From UBA2211 sp049302755 (GTDB lineage: Bacteria; Patescibacteriota; Minisyncoccia; Minisyncoccales; Minisyncoccaceae): a stretch of 64,000 nucleotides of DNA. Made by a program: the position numbers and the translations under genes. The notes under the pieces are model-generated. The model did no database searches. It saw nothing but the letters and a program-made list of their open reading frames with translations, and had not been told where the DNA came from. The DNA lies in the NCBI GenBank assembly GCA_049302755.1, contig JBAQMK010000002.1, positions 310,001 through 374,000 of the forward strand, in the 5' to 3' direction. Numbering within the stretch: position 1 is the stretch's first letter; every line of letters starts with the position of its first letter. This document shows, in pieces, positions 8,544 through 16,591 of the stretch.

Positions 8544-9023
8544 ATGAATAAAAGAACCAAACAAGTTATTTTTTTCTTTGCTTTCATAGCTTTAACCTTA
8601 TTGGTTGGGTATTTTGCATCTAAATTAACAGGAGTTTCAATGTCCGATACTTATCTGGATATAAGCAATAAGCCAGTATTTTCTCCGCCAGCTTGGATAT
8701 TTGCTCCAGTTTGGACAATTTTATACATTTTAATGGGAATATCAGCTTTCTTGGTGTGGAAATTAAAGGATCAAAAAGATATTAAAAAACCTTTTATTTT
8801 CTTTTTCATTCAATTAGCTCTTAATTTCTTATGGTCAATCATTTTCTTTGGACTAGGACAACATTTATGGGCTTTTGTCGAAATTATAATTTTATTGATA
8901 ATGATAATTGCGACAACCGTATCTTTTAGTAAGATTTCAAAAGTTTCAGCCTATCTTCTTATTCCTTATATTCTATGGGTCAGTTTTGCATCAATACTTA
9001 ATTTGGTAATAGCTTTAAAATAA
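8544..9023 (+). CDS. tspO: TspO/MBR family membrane protein
   Basis: The 159-residue protein has five hydrophobic segments and the TspO signature NKPVFSPPAWIFAPVWTILY at about residues 42-61, followed by FLWSIIFFGLG. TspO proteins bind tetrapyrroles and sterols in the membrane and are implicated in porphyrin handling or oxidative stress. The gene is four bases upstream of the hydrogenase flavoprotein gene and probably shares its transcript, a notable association since the organism shows no haem genes here. Identification of the family is firm; function is not. Confidence 0.9.
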   Translation: MNKRTKQVIFFFAFIALTLLVGYFASKLTGVSMSDTYLDISNKPVFSPPAWIFAPVWTILYILMGISAFLVWKLKDQKDIKKPFIFFFIQLALNFLWSIIFFGLGQHLWAFVEIIILLIMIIATTVSFSKISKVSAYLLIPYILWVSFASILNLVIALK

Positions 9024-9027
9024 AACA

Positions 9028-10017
9028 GTGAAAGATTTAATAATAGAAAAATTAAAAGAATCGGGATTGAAGGGTCGTGGAGGCGGTGGTTTTCCTGTCG
9101 GCTTAAAATGGGAGTTAGCCAAGAAAGCCAAAGGAAATATTAAATATGTTATTTGTAATGCTTCAGAAGGAGAACCGAATGTTTTTAAGGATGGTTATAT
9201 TTTGAGAAATTATTTAAACGAGGTTATTGATGGAATCGATATTGCAATGAAAACAATTTCCGCTGAAACTGGATATATTTATATCAACAGCAATTATTAC
9301 AAGGAAATGAAGGAAAGTATTGAATCAGCAATTGGTCAAAGAAAAATAATCATTTTCGAGAAGAAGGCTAAATATATCGGTGGAGAAGAAACGGCTATCT
9401 GTGAAACAATTGAAGGGAAAAGAACCGAGCCGAGAAAGAAGCCTCCTTTTTTAACCGATAACGGATTATTTGGTTGCCCGACCCTAATGAACAATGTCGA
9501 AACATTTTATTATGTTTCTAAGATTGCTCATAATAAGCATGAGAAGAAAAGATTTTATTCCGTTAACGGTGATGTGGAAAATCCCGGAGTCTATGAGCTT
9601 CCGGAAGAGATGACGATATTTGAAGTTCTAAAAAAGACCGGCAATTATCCATCATTTGATTTTTTTGCCCAGATCGGAGGAGGAGCTTCTGGAGAGATAA
9701 TGATTATGGAAGAATTAAATAAACCAGTTACCGGAGCCGGTTCAATTACGATTTACAACAAGAAGAAAACAAATGTTTTTGCTTTAATGGAAAGATGGGC
9801 TGAATTCTTTCATCTCGGTAATTGCGATAAATGCGTTCCTTGTAGAGAAGGAGCTTATAGGCTTTATGAAATGGTTAAAACGAAAAAGCTTGATTACGAT
9901 GTTTTAGATGAATTGTTTTTAAGTCTTCGGGAATCTAGTTTCTGTGCTTTGGGAAGGGGAATCCCTGTTCCTTTTATATCTTTAATTGAGAAAGTTATCA
10001 AAAATGAAAAATATTAA
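9028..10017 (+). CDS. NuoF/HydB-like NADH-binding flavoprotein, trimmed
   Basis: The 329-residue protein contains the core of the NuoF/HydB family. Near the N-terminus lie the FMN and NAD motifs GLKGRGGGGFPVGLKW and CNASEGEPNVFKDG, then YIGGEETAICETIEGKRTEPR. A SLBB region covers about residues 185-240. The C-terminal CDKCVPCREGAYRL plus a fourth Cys in SSFCALG binds one [4Fe-4S] cluster. It lacks the N-terminal thioredoxin-like and C-terminal ferredoxin domains of full HydB. The start is GTG, four bases after tspO. It precedes and overlaps the [FeFe] hydrogenase gene, so it probably passes electrons between NADH and the hydrogenase. No HydC/NuoE partner is nearby. Confidence 0.9.
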   Translation: MKDLIIEKLKESGLKGRGGGGFPVGLKWELAKKAKGNIKYVICNASEGEPNVFKDGYILRNYLNEVIDGIDIAMKTISAETGYIYINSNYYKEMKESIESAIGQRKIIIFEKKAKYIGGEETAICETIEGKRTEPRKKPPFLTDNGLFGCPTLMNNVETFYYVSKIAHNKHEKKRFYSVNGDVENPGVYELPEEMTIFEVLKKTGNYPSFDFFAQIGGGASGEIMIMEELNKPVTGAGSITIYNKKKTNVFALMERWAEFFHLGNCDKCVPCREGAYRLYEMVKTKKLDYDVLDELFLSLRESSFCALGRGIPVPFISLIEKVIKNEKY

Positions 10018-11734
10018 ATTTAAAATTAACAATAAGGAGGTTATCGGAGAAGCGGGAGAAACCGTTCTCCAAGTAGCAAGAAGGAATAATATTAGGATTC
10101 CGGCTGCTTGCTATCACTCTGATTTGAAGCCGAAAAGCAGCTGTCGGTTATGTTTGGTTTCAATTAAAGACAGAAAAGGATTACACACTTCTTGTTCTGT
10201 TGAGATAGAACCGGGAATGGAAGTTACCACTGATTCTCCGGAAATAAAGAAAATCAGGAAAATAAACTTAGAGCTTCTTTTCTCTCAGCACATTGAACAA
10301 TGTTCTACTTGCGTTAGAAGTTATCATTGTCGACTTCTTTCTTTAGCTAAAGAATGTGGGATAAAAATAACCAGATTTGAAGACAGAAAGAAGTTTTTCC
10401 CGAAGTATCAATTCGGACCGTCAATCATCTTTGATTCTTCAAAGTGTATTGATTGTCATAATTGTGTTGAGATGTGTGATAAGCAAGGAGTCGGATTTTT
10501 AAAAGTGGAAGAGAATAATTTCTTCTGGGAAGTTGTTCCATCAAAAGAAGAAAACAAGGATTGTATTTATTGTGGACAATGTTTGGTTCATTGTCCGAGC
10601 GGAGCCTTTGAAGAGGTTGATGCGATTGATAATGTGGAAAAAGCCTTGGCGGACAAAAATAAATACGTTGTCTTTCAATTTGCTCCTTCAATCAGAAGCA
10701 GCTTAGGAGAAGAATTCGGAATGGATTATGGAACAGTTGTCACCGGTCAGATGGTAGCCGGGATAAGGAAGCTGGGAGCGAATAAAGTTTTTGATGTTTC
10801 AGTCGGAGCCGATATTACCACCATTGAAGAAGGGGGAGAGCTGATTGAAAGATTGACCAAGCAAGAAGGATTGCCAATGTTTACCTCTTGCTGTCCTTCA
10901 TGGGTTAAATTTGTTGAATTCAATTATCCTGAATTCATGAAGAATCTGACCACCGTCAGGTCACCGCAAATAATCTTAGGCGGATTAACCAAGACTTATT
11001 TGGCTGATAAAGAGAAAATTAATCCTAAAAAAATAGTAGTTGTTTCAGTGATGCCTTGTACTTCAAAGAAATACGAAGCATTAAGAGAGGAATTGTATGT
11101 TGATGGCATGAAGCCGATAGACTATGTTTTAACAACCAGAGAATTAAGCCGGTTGTTAAAGAAGAATCAAATAGACATCAGTGAAATGAAAGAAGAAGAG
11201 CCGGATGCTCCCTGGGACAAATATACCGGGGCCGGTGTTATTTACGGGGCAACCGGAGGAGTAACCGAATCAGCCTTAAGAACTGTTTATGAAAAAGTAA
11301 CCGGGAAAAAATTAAAGAATATTGATTTTAAGGAAATAAGGGGAATGCAGGAATGCAAAGAAGCGAAAATCAAAATTGGAAACATCGTTGTTAAGATAGC
11401 GATTGTTAATGGTCTGGGAAATGCTAAAAAGTTATTAGAGAAATTAAAAGATGATCCTAAGCTATATGATTATATTGAGGTGATGAGTTGCCCTGGTGGT
11501 TGTATCGGTGGTGGTGGACAGCCGATGCCGACTGATAAGGAGATAAGAAGAAAGAGGGCCGAAGCTTTATATAATGTGGACAAGAAATGGGGATTAAGAA
11601 TGGCTCATGAAAGTCCAGTGGTAGAGCTTCTTTATAAGGAATTCTTCAAAGACAAGAAGACTATTCATAAGATATGCCACACTCATTATTCTAAGAAAGA
11701 GAAAGACAAGATTAAAATAATAAAAGAAAAATAA
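10004..11734 (+). CDS. hydA: [FeFe] hydrogenase catalytic subunit
   Basis: The 576-residue enzyme reversibly reduces protons to H2. Domains in order: a [2Fe-2S] ferredoxin domain (ACYHSDLKPKSSCRLC and a fourth Cys), a His-Cys cluster H-x3-C-x2-C-x5-C, two [4Fe-4S] motifs (CIDCHNCVEMC and CIYCGQCLVHC), then the H-domain. All three H-cluster motifs are intact: TSCCPSW at about 294-300, MPCTSKKYE from about 350, and EVMSCPGGCIGGGGQP at about 492-507. The proton-relay cysteine (second Cys of TSCC) is present. The ATG at 10004 was chosen over an upstream TTG; it overlaps the flavoprotein gene by 14 bases. Maturases HydE, HydF and HydG are not in the window. Confidence 0.96.
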   Translation: MKNIKFKINNKEVIGEAGETVLQVARRNNIRIPAACYHSDLKPKSSCRLCLVSIKDRKGLHTSCSVEIEPGMEVTTDSPEIKKIRKINLELLFSQHIEQCSTCVRSYHCRLLSLAKECGIKITRFEDRKKFFPKYQFGPSIIFDSSKCIDCHNCVEMCDKQGVGFLKVEENNFFWEVVPSKEENKDCIYCGQCLVHCPSGAFEEVDAIDNVEKALADKNKYVVFQFAPSIRSSLGEEFGMDYGTVVTGQMVAGIRKLGANKVFDVSVGADITTIEEGGELIERLTKQEGLPMFTSCCPSWVKFVEFNYPEFMKNLTTVRSPQIILGGLTKTYLADKEKINPKKIVVVSVMPCTSKKYEALREELYVDGMKPIDYVLTTRELSRLLKKNQIDISEMKEEEPDAPWDKYTGAGVIYGATGGVTESALRTVYEKVTGKKLKNIDFKEIRGMQECKEAKIKIGNIVVKIAIVNGLGNAKKLLEKLKDDPKLYDYIEVMSCPGGCIGGGGQPMPTDKEIRRKRAEALYNVDKKWGLRMAHESPVVELLYKEFFKDKKTIHKICHTHYSKKEKDKIKIIKEK

Positions 11735-11735
11735 A

Positions 11736-12248
11736 ATGGAACAAGTATTGTCTATAGACAAAAAAATCGTATTATCTTTGGCTCAATTCATCGTTTTGCT
11801 TCTTGTTGTTTGTTTGGCTCCAATAGCAAATAATCAAATCATTACTGGGACAATCGTTAATGCTTCGTTATTAATCGGAGTTGTTTTATTGGGAATGAGA
11901 GGAGCAATTTTGCTTTGTTTTCTACCCAGCTTGATTTCTTTAATGACAGGTTCTTTGGCGATGGTCATGGCACCGATGGTTCCTTTCATTATTATCGGAA
12001 ACGTTTCTTTAGTTTACATCTTTAATTTGTTAAGAAAGAAGAACTTTTTCTTGGGTTTGATTCCAGCGGCTTTGATTAAGTTTTCATTTCTGTTTTTGGT
12101 AAGTAACTTTTTAATCAGTTTCTTTATCAAGCAGCCCGTAGCTGACAAAATAGCTGTCATGATGAGTTATCCGCAATTAATCACTGCTTTGCTTGGAGGA
12201 GTTGTTGCTTATCTTGTGATCGGTATAAAATATAAAAATAATAATTAA
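11736..12248 (+). CDS. Small multi-pass membrane protein linked to the hydrogenase
   Basis: The 170-residue protein has about five or six hydrophobic helices and few charged residues. The pattern, including GTIVNASLLIGVVLLGMRGAIL..LPSLIS and a late GGVVAYLVIG segment, looks like a substrate-binding (S) component of ECF transporters or a related small membrane protein. It starts one base after the hydrogenase stop, so cotranscription is almost certain. It might anchor the hydrogenase, transport a cofactor or vitamin, or be unrelated. No ECF ATPase or T-component is in the window. I cannot name a substrate. Confidence 0.55.
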   Translation: MEQVLSIDKKIVLSLAQFIVLLLVVCLAPIANNQIITGTIVNASLLIGVVLLGMRGAILLCFLPSLISLMTGSLAMVMAPMVPFIIIGNVSLVYIFNLLRKKNFFLGLIPAALIKFSFLFLVSNFLISFFIKQPVADKIAVMMSYPQLITALLGGVVAYLVIGIKYKNNN

Positions 12249-12255
12249 TAAAAAC

Positions 12256-12585
12256 ATGACATTTCAAGAATATCAAGAAGAAGCAAGAAAGACTGCTATT
12301 TATCCAAACAAAAATAATAATTTTATTTATCCAACCTTAGGATTAGCCGGAGAAGCGGGAGAAGTAGCAGAAAAAATAAAGAAGGTTATCAGAGACGGCA
12401 ACGGAATTGTTTCTGAAGAAAAGAAGGAAGAAATAACCAAGGAGTTGGGAGATGTTTTGTGGTATGTTGCTAATTTGGCTAAAGAATTAGGAGTTACCTT
12501 GGAAGATGTCGCCCAGAAGAATCTTTTAAAATTACAATCAAGACAGCAGAGAAACGAGCTTCACGGCAGTGGAGACAATAGATAA
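12256..12585 (+). CDS. MazG-like nucleotide pyrophosphohydrolase
   Basis: The 109-residue protein matches the single-domain MazG family. The metal-binding acidic pattern E-x2-E...E-x2-D is seen in GLAGEAGEVAEKIKK (about residues 30-44) and KELGDVLWYVANLAKELG (about 64-81). Such all-alpha enzymes hydrolyse NTPs or dNTPs to monophosphate and pyrophosphate, cleansing the nucleotide pool in the cytoplasm. The gene lies seven bases after the membrane-protein gene and one base before thymidine kinase, so nucleotide metabolism genes are chained in one operon here. Confidence 0.88.
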   Translation: MTFQEYQEEARKTAIYPNKNNNFIYPTLGLAGEAGEVAEKIKKVIRDGNGIVSEEKKEEITKELGDVLWYVANLAKELGVTLEDVAQKNLLKLQSRQQRNELHGSGDNR

Positions 12586-12586
12586 T

Positions 12587-13141
12587 ATGGCTTTAACGTT
12601 AATAATCGGCCCAATGAAAAGCGGAAAGTCTCTGGAAATGATCAGTCATTTTAATCATTTACAGTATACTAATATTCCTTTTCAAGTTTACCAGCCGATT
12701 AAAGATGTGAGAAATGAAAACGTTTGGTCAAGAACCGGATTGTCGATTGATTGCAAGAAGATATCTTCTCTTTATGATATCCTTAAAGAAGAATTCAAGA
12801 TTGTGGGAATAGACGAGGTTCATATGTTTGATGAGGAAGATGTCGGAGCAATCAAAGAATTATTGAATAGAGGAGTGAAAGTCTTTGTCTCGGGATTGGA
12901 TATGGATTATAAGGGAGAAATGTTCGGAATAATTAAAAAGCTTATGGAGTTGGGGCCGGGAGAGGTCAAGTTTAAAAAAGCAGTTTGTGAGATTTGCAAA
13001 GAACCGAATGCTGTTTATACTCCGGTCTTCAAAGATGGTAAGATAATAATAGCCGGTCTTCCTTCGGTGATTCCCGAAGACGGAACTTATACCTATGTTC
13101 CGGTCTGCCGAAAATGTTTTCATAATATAAGAAATAATTAA
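12587..13141 (+). CDS. tdk: Thymidine kinase
   Basis: The 184-residue enzyme phosphorylates thymidine with ATP, a salvage step. Visible motifs are the P-loop GPMKSGKSLEM near residue 8, the catalytic GIDEVHMFDEED at about 71-82, VSGLDMDYKGEMF corresponding to the usual F-x-D-F-R region, and a zinc site made of C-E-I-C and C-R-K-C. Length is typical of type II (TK1-like) kinases. The ATG at 12587 is preferred to a GTG at 12569 because it follows the MazG stop by one base, the usual spacing in this genome, and puts the P-loop at the expected distance. Confidence 0.93.
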   Translation: MALTLIIGPMKSGKSLEMISHFNHLQYTNIPFQVYQPIKDVRNENVWSRTGLSIDCKKISSLYDILKEEFKIVGIDEVHMFDEEDVGAIKELLNRGVKVFVSGLDMDYKGEMFGIIKKLMELGPGEVKFKKAVCEICKEPNAVYTPVFKDGKIIIAGLPSVIPEDGTYTYVPVCRKCFHNIRNN

Positions 13142-13149
13142 TTAAAAAT

Positions 13150-13431
13150 ATGGAAAACAAATCAAAATTTTTTGTCGTCAGTATCGTAGACAATTATGTC
13201 AAAGAGGTGAGCGGAAATTGGTGGCTGGTATTTTTAAATGGTTTAGTTGCTATCGCTCTTGGTCTTAGCTTTATCATGTGGCCGGTAGAAGCATTGAAGA
13301 TATTCGCTTATTTTGTCGGAGTGATTATCGTTCTTTTTGGACTACAATATATTAAATTGAGCTTTAAGGTTAAAGGAATTAAAAATAAATACGAGAAGGT
13401 GAAAGAAGATATTAAATCAAAGTTTGAATAA
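13150..13431 (+). CDS. Short DUF308/HdeD-like membrane protein
   Basis: The 93-residue protein has two hydrophobic helices at about residues 24-44 and 47-68 with the repeat feature WWLVFLNGLVAIALGLSFIMWP, which resembles the DUF308 repeat of HdeD-like proteins. A charged, lysine-rich C-terminal tail faces the cytoplasm by prediction. HdeD proper has six helices, so this is a minimal version with a single repeat. Function is unknown. It lies in the thymidine kinase operon, one base before the ATP-cone nuclease gene. Confidence 0.65.
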   Translation: MENKSKFFVVSIVDNYVKEVSGNWWLVFLNGLVAIALGLSFIMWPVEALKIFAYFVGVIIVLFGLQYIKLSFKVKGIKNKYEKVKEDIKSKFE

Positions 13432-13432
13432 T

Positions 13433-14257
13433 ATGCCATCTTACCAGATAATAAAGTTTAATGGAGAGAAGGAAAACTTTTCTGCCAAAAAAGTATATTA
13501 TTCTGCAATCAAAGCAGGGGCTCCTGCTTTTTTAGCCAAAAATATTTCAAAAGAAATAGAAGCCGAAGTTTACGATGGAATGAAAACATCGGAAATATTT
13601 AAAAAAGTTAAGGATAAATTAAAAAAAGAGAACCTAAAATTATCTTTAAGATTCAGTTTGAAAGAGGGAATGAGAAAATTGGGACCGGCTGGCTTTGTCT
13701 TTGAAGATTTTACCAGGAGAGTTCTTTCTCGTTCAGGGATGAAAGTTAAGGGAGCAAGAATCTTATCCGGCCGTTGCTGCAGCTACGAAGTAGATTTCTT
13801 AGCCGAGAAAGAGGGAATTACATATATCGGAGAATGTAAGTATAGAAATAGTGCCGGAGATAAGATAGATGTTAATGTTTGTTTAAAAGAGTTTGCAATC
13901 TTGGATGATGTAAAAAATAGCAAAGCTTTTAACGATAATCTTAATTCTTTGATTGTGACTAATTCTAAATTCACCGATCAGGCGATAAAATATTCAACCT
14001 GTAAAAAGATAAAGCTGTTAGGATGGAATTATCCTGAAGATGAAGGATTGGAAGATATGATTGATAATAATAAATTGTATCCCATTACCATTCTTCCTTC
14101 ATTTAGGGGTTATCAGGCCGAGATATTAAAAAATCAAGGAATCATGTTGGTTGAAGAGATTTTAAGCCTTGATATTGATAAATTCTCTAAAAGGGTTAAT
14201 ATACCAAGGAAACAGTTGGAAAGTTTAAAAAGAGAAGCCATAGCCCTATTAAAATAA
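13433..14257 (+). CDS. ATP-cone, PD-(D/E)XK nuclease and helix-hairpin-helix fusion protein
   Basis: The 274-residue protein fuses three parts. Residues about 3-80 form an ATP-cone (IIKFNGEKENFSAKKVYYSAIKAG), the nucleotide-sensing domain of ribonucleotide reductases and NrdR. Residues about 85-190 are a restriction-endonuclease-like (Mrr/RecB) core with the active-site pattern D121 in YEVDFLAEKEG and E134-C-K136 in YIGECKYRN. The C-terminal 60 residues resemble a helix-hairpin-helix DNA-binding unit. The ATG at 13433, one base after the preceding stop, is preferred to a TTG at 13424. A nucleotide-regulated DNA nuclease is the inferred role. Confidence 0.75.
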   Translation: MPSYQIIKFNGEKENFSAKKVYYSAIKAGAPAFLAKNISKEIEAEVYDGMKTSEIFKKVKDKLKKENLKLSLRFSLKEGMRKLGPAGFVFEDFTRRVLSRSGMKVKGARILSGRCCSYEVDFLAEKEGITYIGECKYRNSAGDKIDVNVCLKEFAILDDVKNSKAFNDNLNSLIVTNSKFTDQAIKYSTCKKIKLLGWNYPEDEGLEDMIDNNKLYPITILPSFRGYQAEILKNQGIMLVEEILSLDIDKFSKRVNIPRKQLESLKREAIALLK

Positions 14258-14258
14258 A

Positions 14259-15326
14259 ATGTCATTACATATCGGAATTGTCGGTTTTCCTAATGTTGGA
14301 AAATCAACCTTATTCCAGCTAATTACAAAAAAACAAGTGGATATTGCTAATTATCCTTTCTGTACCATCGACCCGAATGTCGGTGTTGTTGCCGTTCCCG
14401 ATATCAGAGTTGATAGATTGGCCGAATTAACTCATTCGGCTAAGAAAATATATACTACGATAGAGTTTGTTGATATTGCCGGATTAGTTGAAGGGGCAAG
14501 CAAGGGAGAAGGATTGGGAAACAAGTTTTTGGCCAATATCAGAGAAGTGGATGCTATCGTTTACGTTCTCCGCTGTTTTAAGAATGAAAATATTGTTAAT
14601 ACTCGTCCCAATATTGATGTCTTGAAAGACAAAGAGATATTGGACATGGAGATGATTTTAAAAGACATGGAAACGGTTGAGAAGAGATTAAATTCTTTGG
14701 AGAGAGAGGTTAAGTCGGGAGACAAGAAAGCGTTAAAGGAATTGGAAGTATTGAAAAAAGTTGAAGCTTTATTAAAAGAAGGAAAGATGTCGTCTGATTT
14801 CACTTGGGACGAGGAAGAAACGAAAGTGATTAAAAGTTATCAGTTATTGTCATCAAAACCCCGTTTGTATTTGTTGAACGGAGAAGAGAAAGATATTTCA
14901 GTCGATGTTTTAGAGGTATTTAAGAAAAACAACTGGAGATATATTTTCATGGATGTTTTAACTGAATCGGAAAGCGGAGATATGACGGCTGAAGAAAGAG
15001 AGTCTTTCGGTCTTTCTCCCGAACCGAAAATGAATGAATTAATTAAAGAATCATACAGTCTTTTAGGTTTGATAACATTTTTAACAACTGGAGCTGATGA
15101 AACAAGAGCTTGGACAATTCATAAGGGAGATAAGGCTCCTAAAGCCGGTGGAGCAATTCATACTGATTTTGAAGAAACATTTATTAAAGCAGAAGTAATT
15201 AATTGGGAGAAGCTGATTGAGTGTGGTGGTTTTTCTACTGCTCGAGACAAAGGAATGATCAGAACTGAAGGAAAAGAATACGTGGTTCAAGACGGAGATG
15301 TTATTGAAATTAAAAGTGGAAAATAA
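14259..15326 (+). CDS. ychF: Ribosome-associated ATPase YchF
   Basis: The 355-residue protein has an Obg-family P-loop GFPNVGKSTLFQLIT at residues about 7-21, the switch DPNVGVVAVPD, the G3 motif DIAGLVEGASKGEGLGNKFL, and a C-terminal TGS domain with TTGADETRAWTIHKGDKAPKAGGAIHTDFEETFI. The replacement of NKxD by the motif LLNGEE region fits YchF, which prefers ATP over GTP. YchF binds ribosomes and affects translation initiation and stress responses. It begins one base after the nuclease-fusion gene and ends one base before the flavoprotein gene. Confidence 0.95.
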   Translation: MSLHIGIVGFPNVGKSTLFQLITKKQVDIANYPFCTIDPNVGVVAVPDIRVDRLAELTHSAKKIYTTIEFVDIAGLVEGASKGEGLGNKFLANIREVDAIVYVLRCFKNENIVNTRPNIDVLKDKEILDMEMILKDMETVEKRLNSLEREVKSGDKKALKELEVLKKVEALLKEGKMSSDFTWDEEETKVIKSYQLLSSKPRLYLLNGEEKDISVDVLEVFKKNNWRYIFMDVLTESESGDMTAEERESFGLSPEPKMNELIKESYSLLGLITFLTTGADETRAWTIHKGDKAPKAGGAIHTDFEETFIKAEVINWEKLIECGGFSTARDKGMIRTEGKEYVVQDGDVIEIKSGK

Positions 15327-15327
15327 T

Positions 15328-16587
15328 ATGGAAAAAGATTCTAAAAAATATGATGTTGCTGTAATCGGAGGAGGACCGGCTGGAATAATGGCGGCGATTA
15401 AGTCAGGAGAATCGGGAGCCAAGGTTGTTTTGATTGAGAAGAATGAAAAGATAGGCATTAAGCTTTTAATGACCGGAGGAGGAAGATGTAATTTAACTCA
15501 CGTTGAAAAGAATATTCGTGAGTTTTGCGGTAAATTCGGCAAAGAAGGGGATTTTCTTTTATCTCCTTTTTCTGTTTTTGGAACAAAAGAAACAATGGAA
15601 TTTTTTGAAGATAACGGAGTGGAGTTGAAAAATGAAAATGGTAAAGTATTTCCGGCTTCTGAAAAAGCCAAAGATATTTTAAATGTTTTAGTTTCTTTAT
15701 TGAAAAAATACAAAGTGGAAGTTTTATTTTCTTCTGAAGTCAGAGAGATTAATAAAAAAGGTAAATCAATTTCTTCGGTTTCTTTAATGAACGGAAAAGA
15801 GATTGAGGCTGATCAGTATATCCTTTCTTCGGGAGGAAGGTCTTATCCTGCTACCGGATCATCGGGAGACAGCTTTATTTGGGCTAAGAGGCTGGGACAT
15901 GACATTGTTGATACAAAGCCGGCTCTAACTCCGATTGAGACCAAAGAACAATGGACAAAGACCCTTCAGGGAATTTCATTGGACGATGTTTCCGTTTCTT
16001 TAATTTGCAATCAAAAAGTTGAGAAAGAGGGCCGAGGAGAAATACTGTTTACTCATTTCGGTTTTAGTGGACCGTTGATTTTAGATATGAGCCGAACCAT
16101 TGGTGATTTATTGGAAAAAGGAAAAGTGAAGATGATGATTGATTTGTTTCCTAATAAAAATATTGAACAATTAGATAAGTTTATAATTTCAGTATTCAAT
16201 AAAAACAGAAAAAAGCATATTCTAAAGTTTTTAAACGATTTCTTCCCGGAGAAGTTATCCGCTTTTATTCTTAATTTTAGCAGTATTCCTTCTGACAGAA
16301 AGAGTAATGATATCACCAAAGAAGAAAGAATGAGATTAATTAGGTTTATGAAGAAGATTGAAGTTAATGTTACTGGTCTTCTTGGTTTTGATAAGGCGAT
16401 GGCAACTCACGGTGGAATTTCTTTAAAAACAATAGATTCAAAGACAATGAAGTCTAAATTAATCAATAATTTGTATTTTGCCGGAGAAGCAATCAATCTT
16501 GATGGTCCTTGCGGAGGATATAACTTACAGATGTGCTGGACCACTGGATATGTGGCTGGGCAGAATGCAGCAAGTAGTGTAAAATAA
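15328..16587 (+). CDS. BaiN/HI0933-family NAD(P)/FAD-dependent oxidoreductase
   Basis: The 419-residue flavoprotein has the N-terminal FAD dinucleotide fold VIGGGPAGIMAAIKSGESGA at about residues 11-30, the family signature MTGGGRCNLTH at about 49-59, SSGGRSYPATGSSGD in the middle, and the closing FAGEAINLDGPCGGYNLQMCWTTGYVAG. It belongs to the YhiN/BaiN/HI0933 family of cytoplasmic flavoenzymes whose physiological substrate is generally unknown. The ATG at 15328 is preferred over 15298 because it follows the ychF stop by one base and leaves the short N-terminus usual for the family. Confidence 0.9.
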   Translation: MEKDSKKYDVAVIGGGPAGIMAAIKSGESGAKVVLIEKNEKIGIKLLMTGGGRCNLTHVEKNIREFCGKFGKEGDFLLSPFSVFGTKETMEFFEDNGVELKNENGKVFPASEKAKDILNVLVSLLKKYKVEVLFSSEVREINKKGKSISSVSLMNGKEIEADQYILSSGGRSYPATGSSGDSFIWAKRLGHDIVDTKPALTPIETKEQWTKTLQGISLDDVSVSLICNQKVEKEGRGEILFTHFGFSGPLILDMSRTIGDLLEKGKVKMMIDLFPNKNIEQLDKFIISVFNKNRKKHILKFLNDFFPEKLSAFILNFSSIPSDRKSNDITKEERMRLIRFMKKIEVNVTGLLGFDKAMATHGGISLKTIDSKTMKSKLINNLYFAGEAINLDGPCGGYNLQMCWTTGYVAGQNAASSVK

Positions 16588-16591
16588 TATC

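Noticed and set aside
12860..13123. Minus-strand frame inside thymidine kinase
   Set aside because: It is a shadow frame with no recognised motif opposite a well-supported gene; the same applies to the other minus-strand frames opposite core genes.
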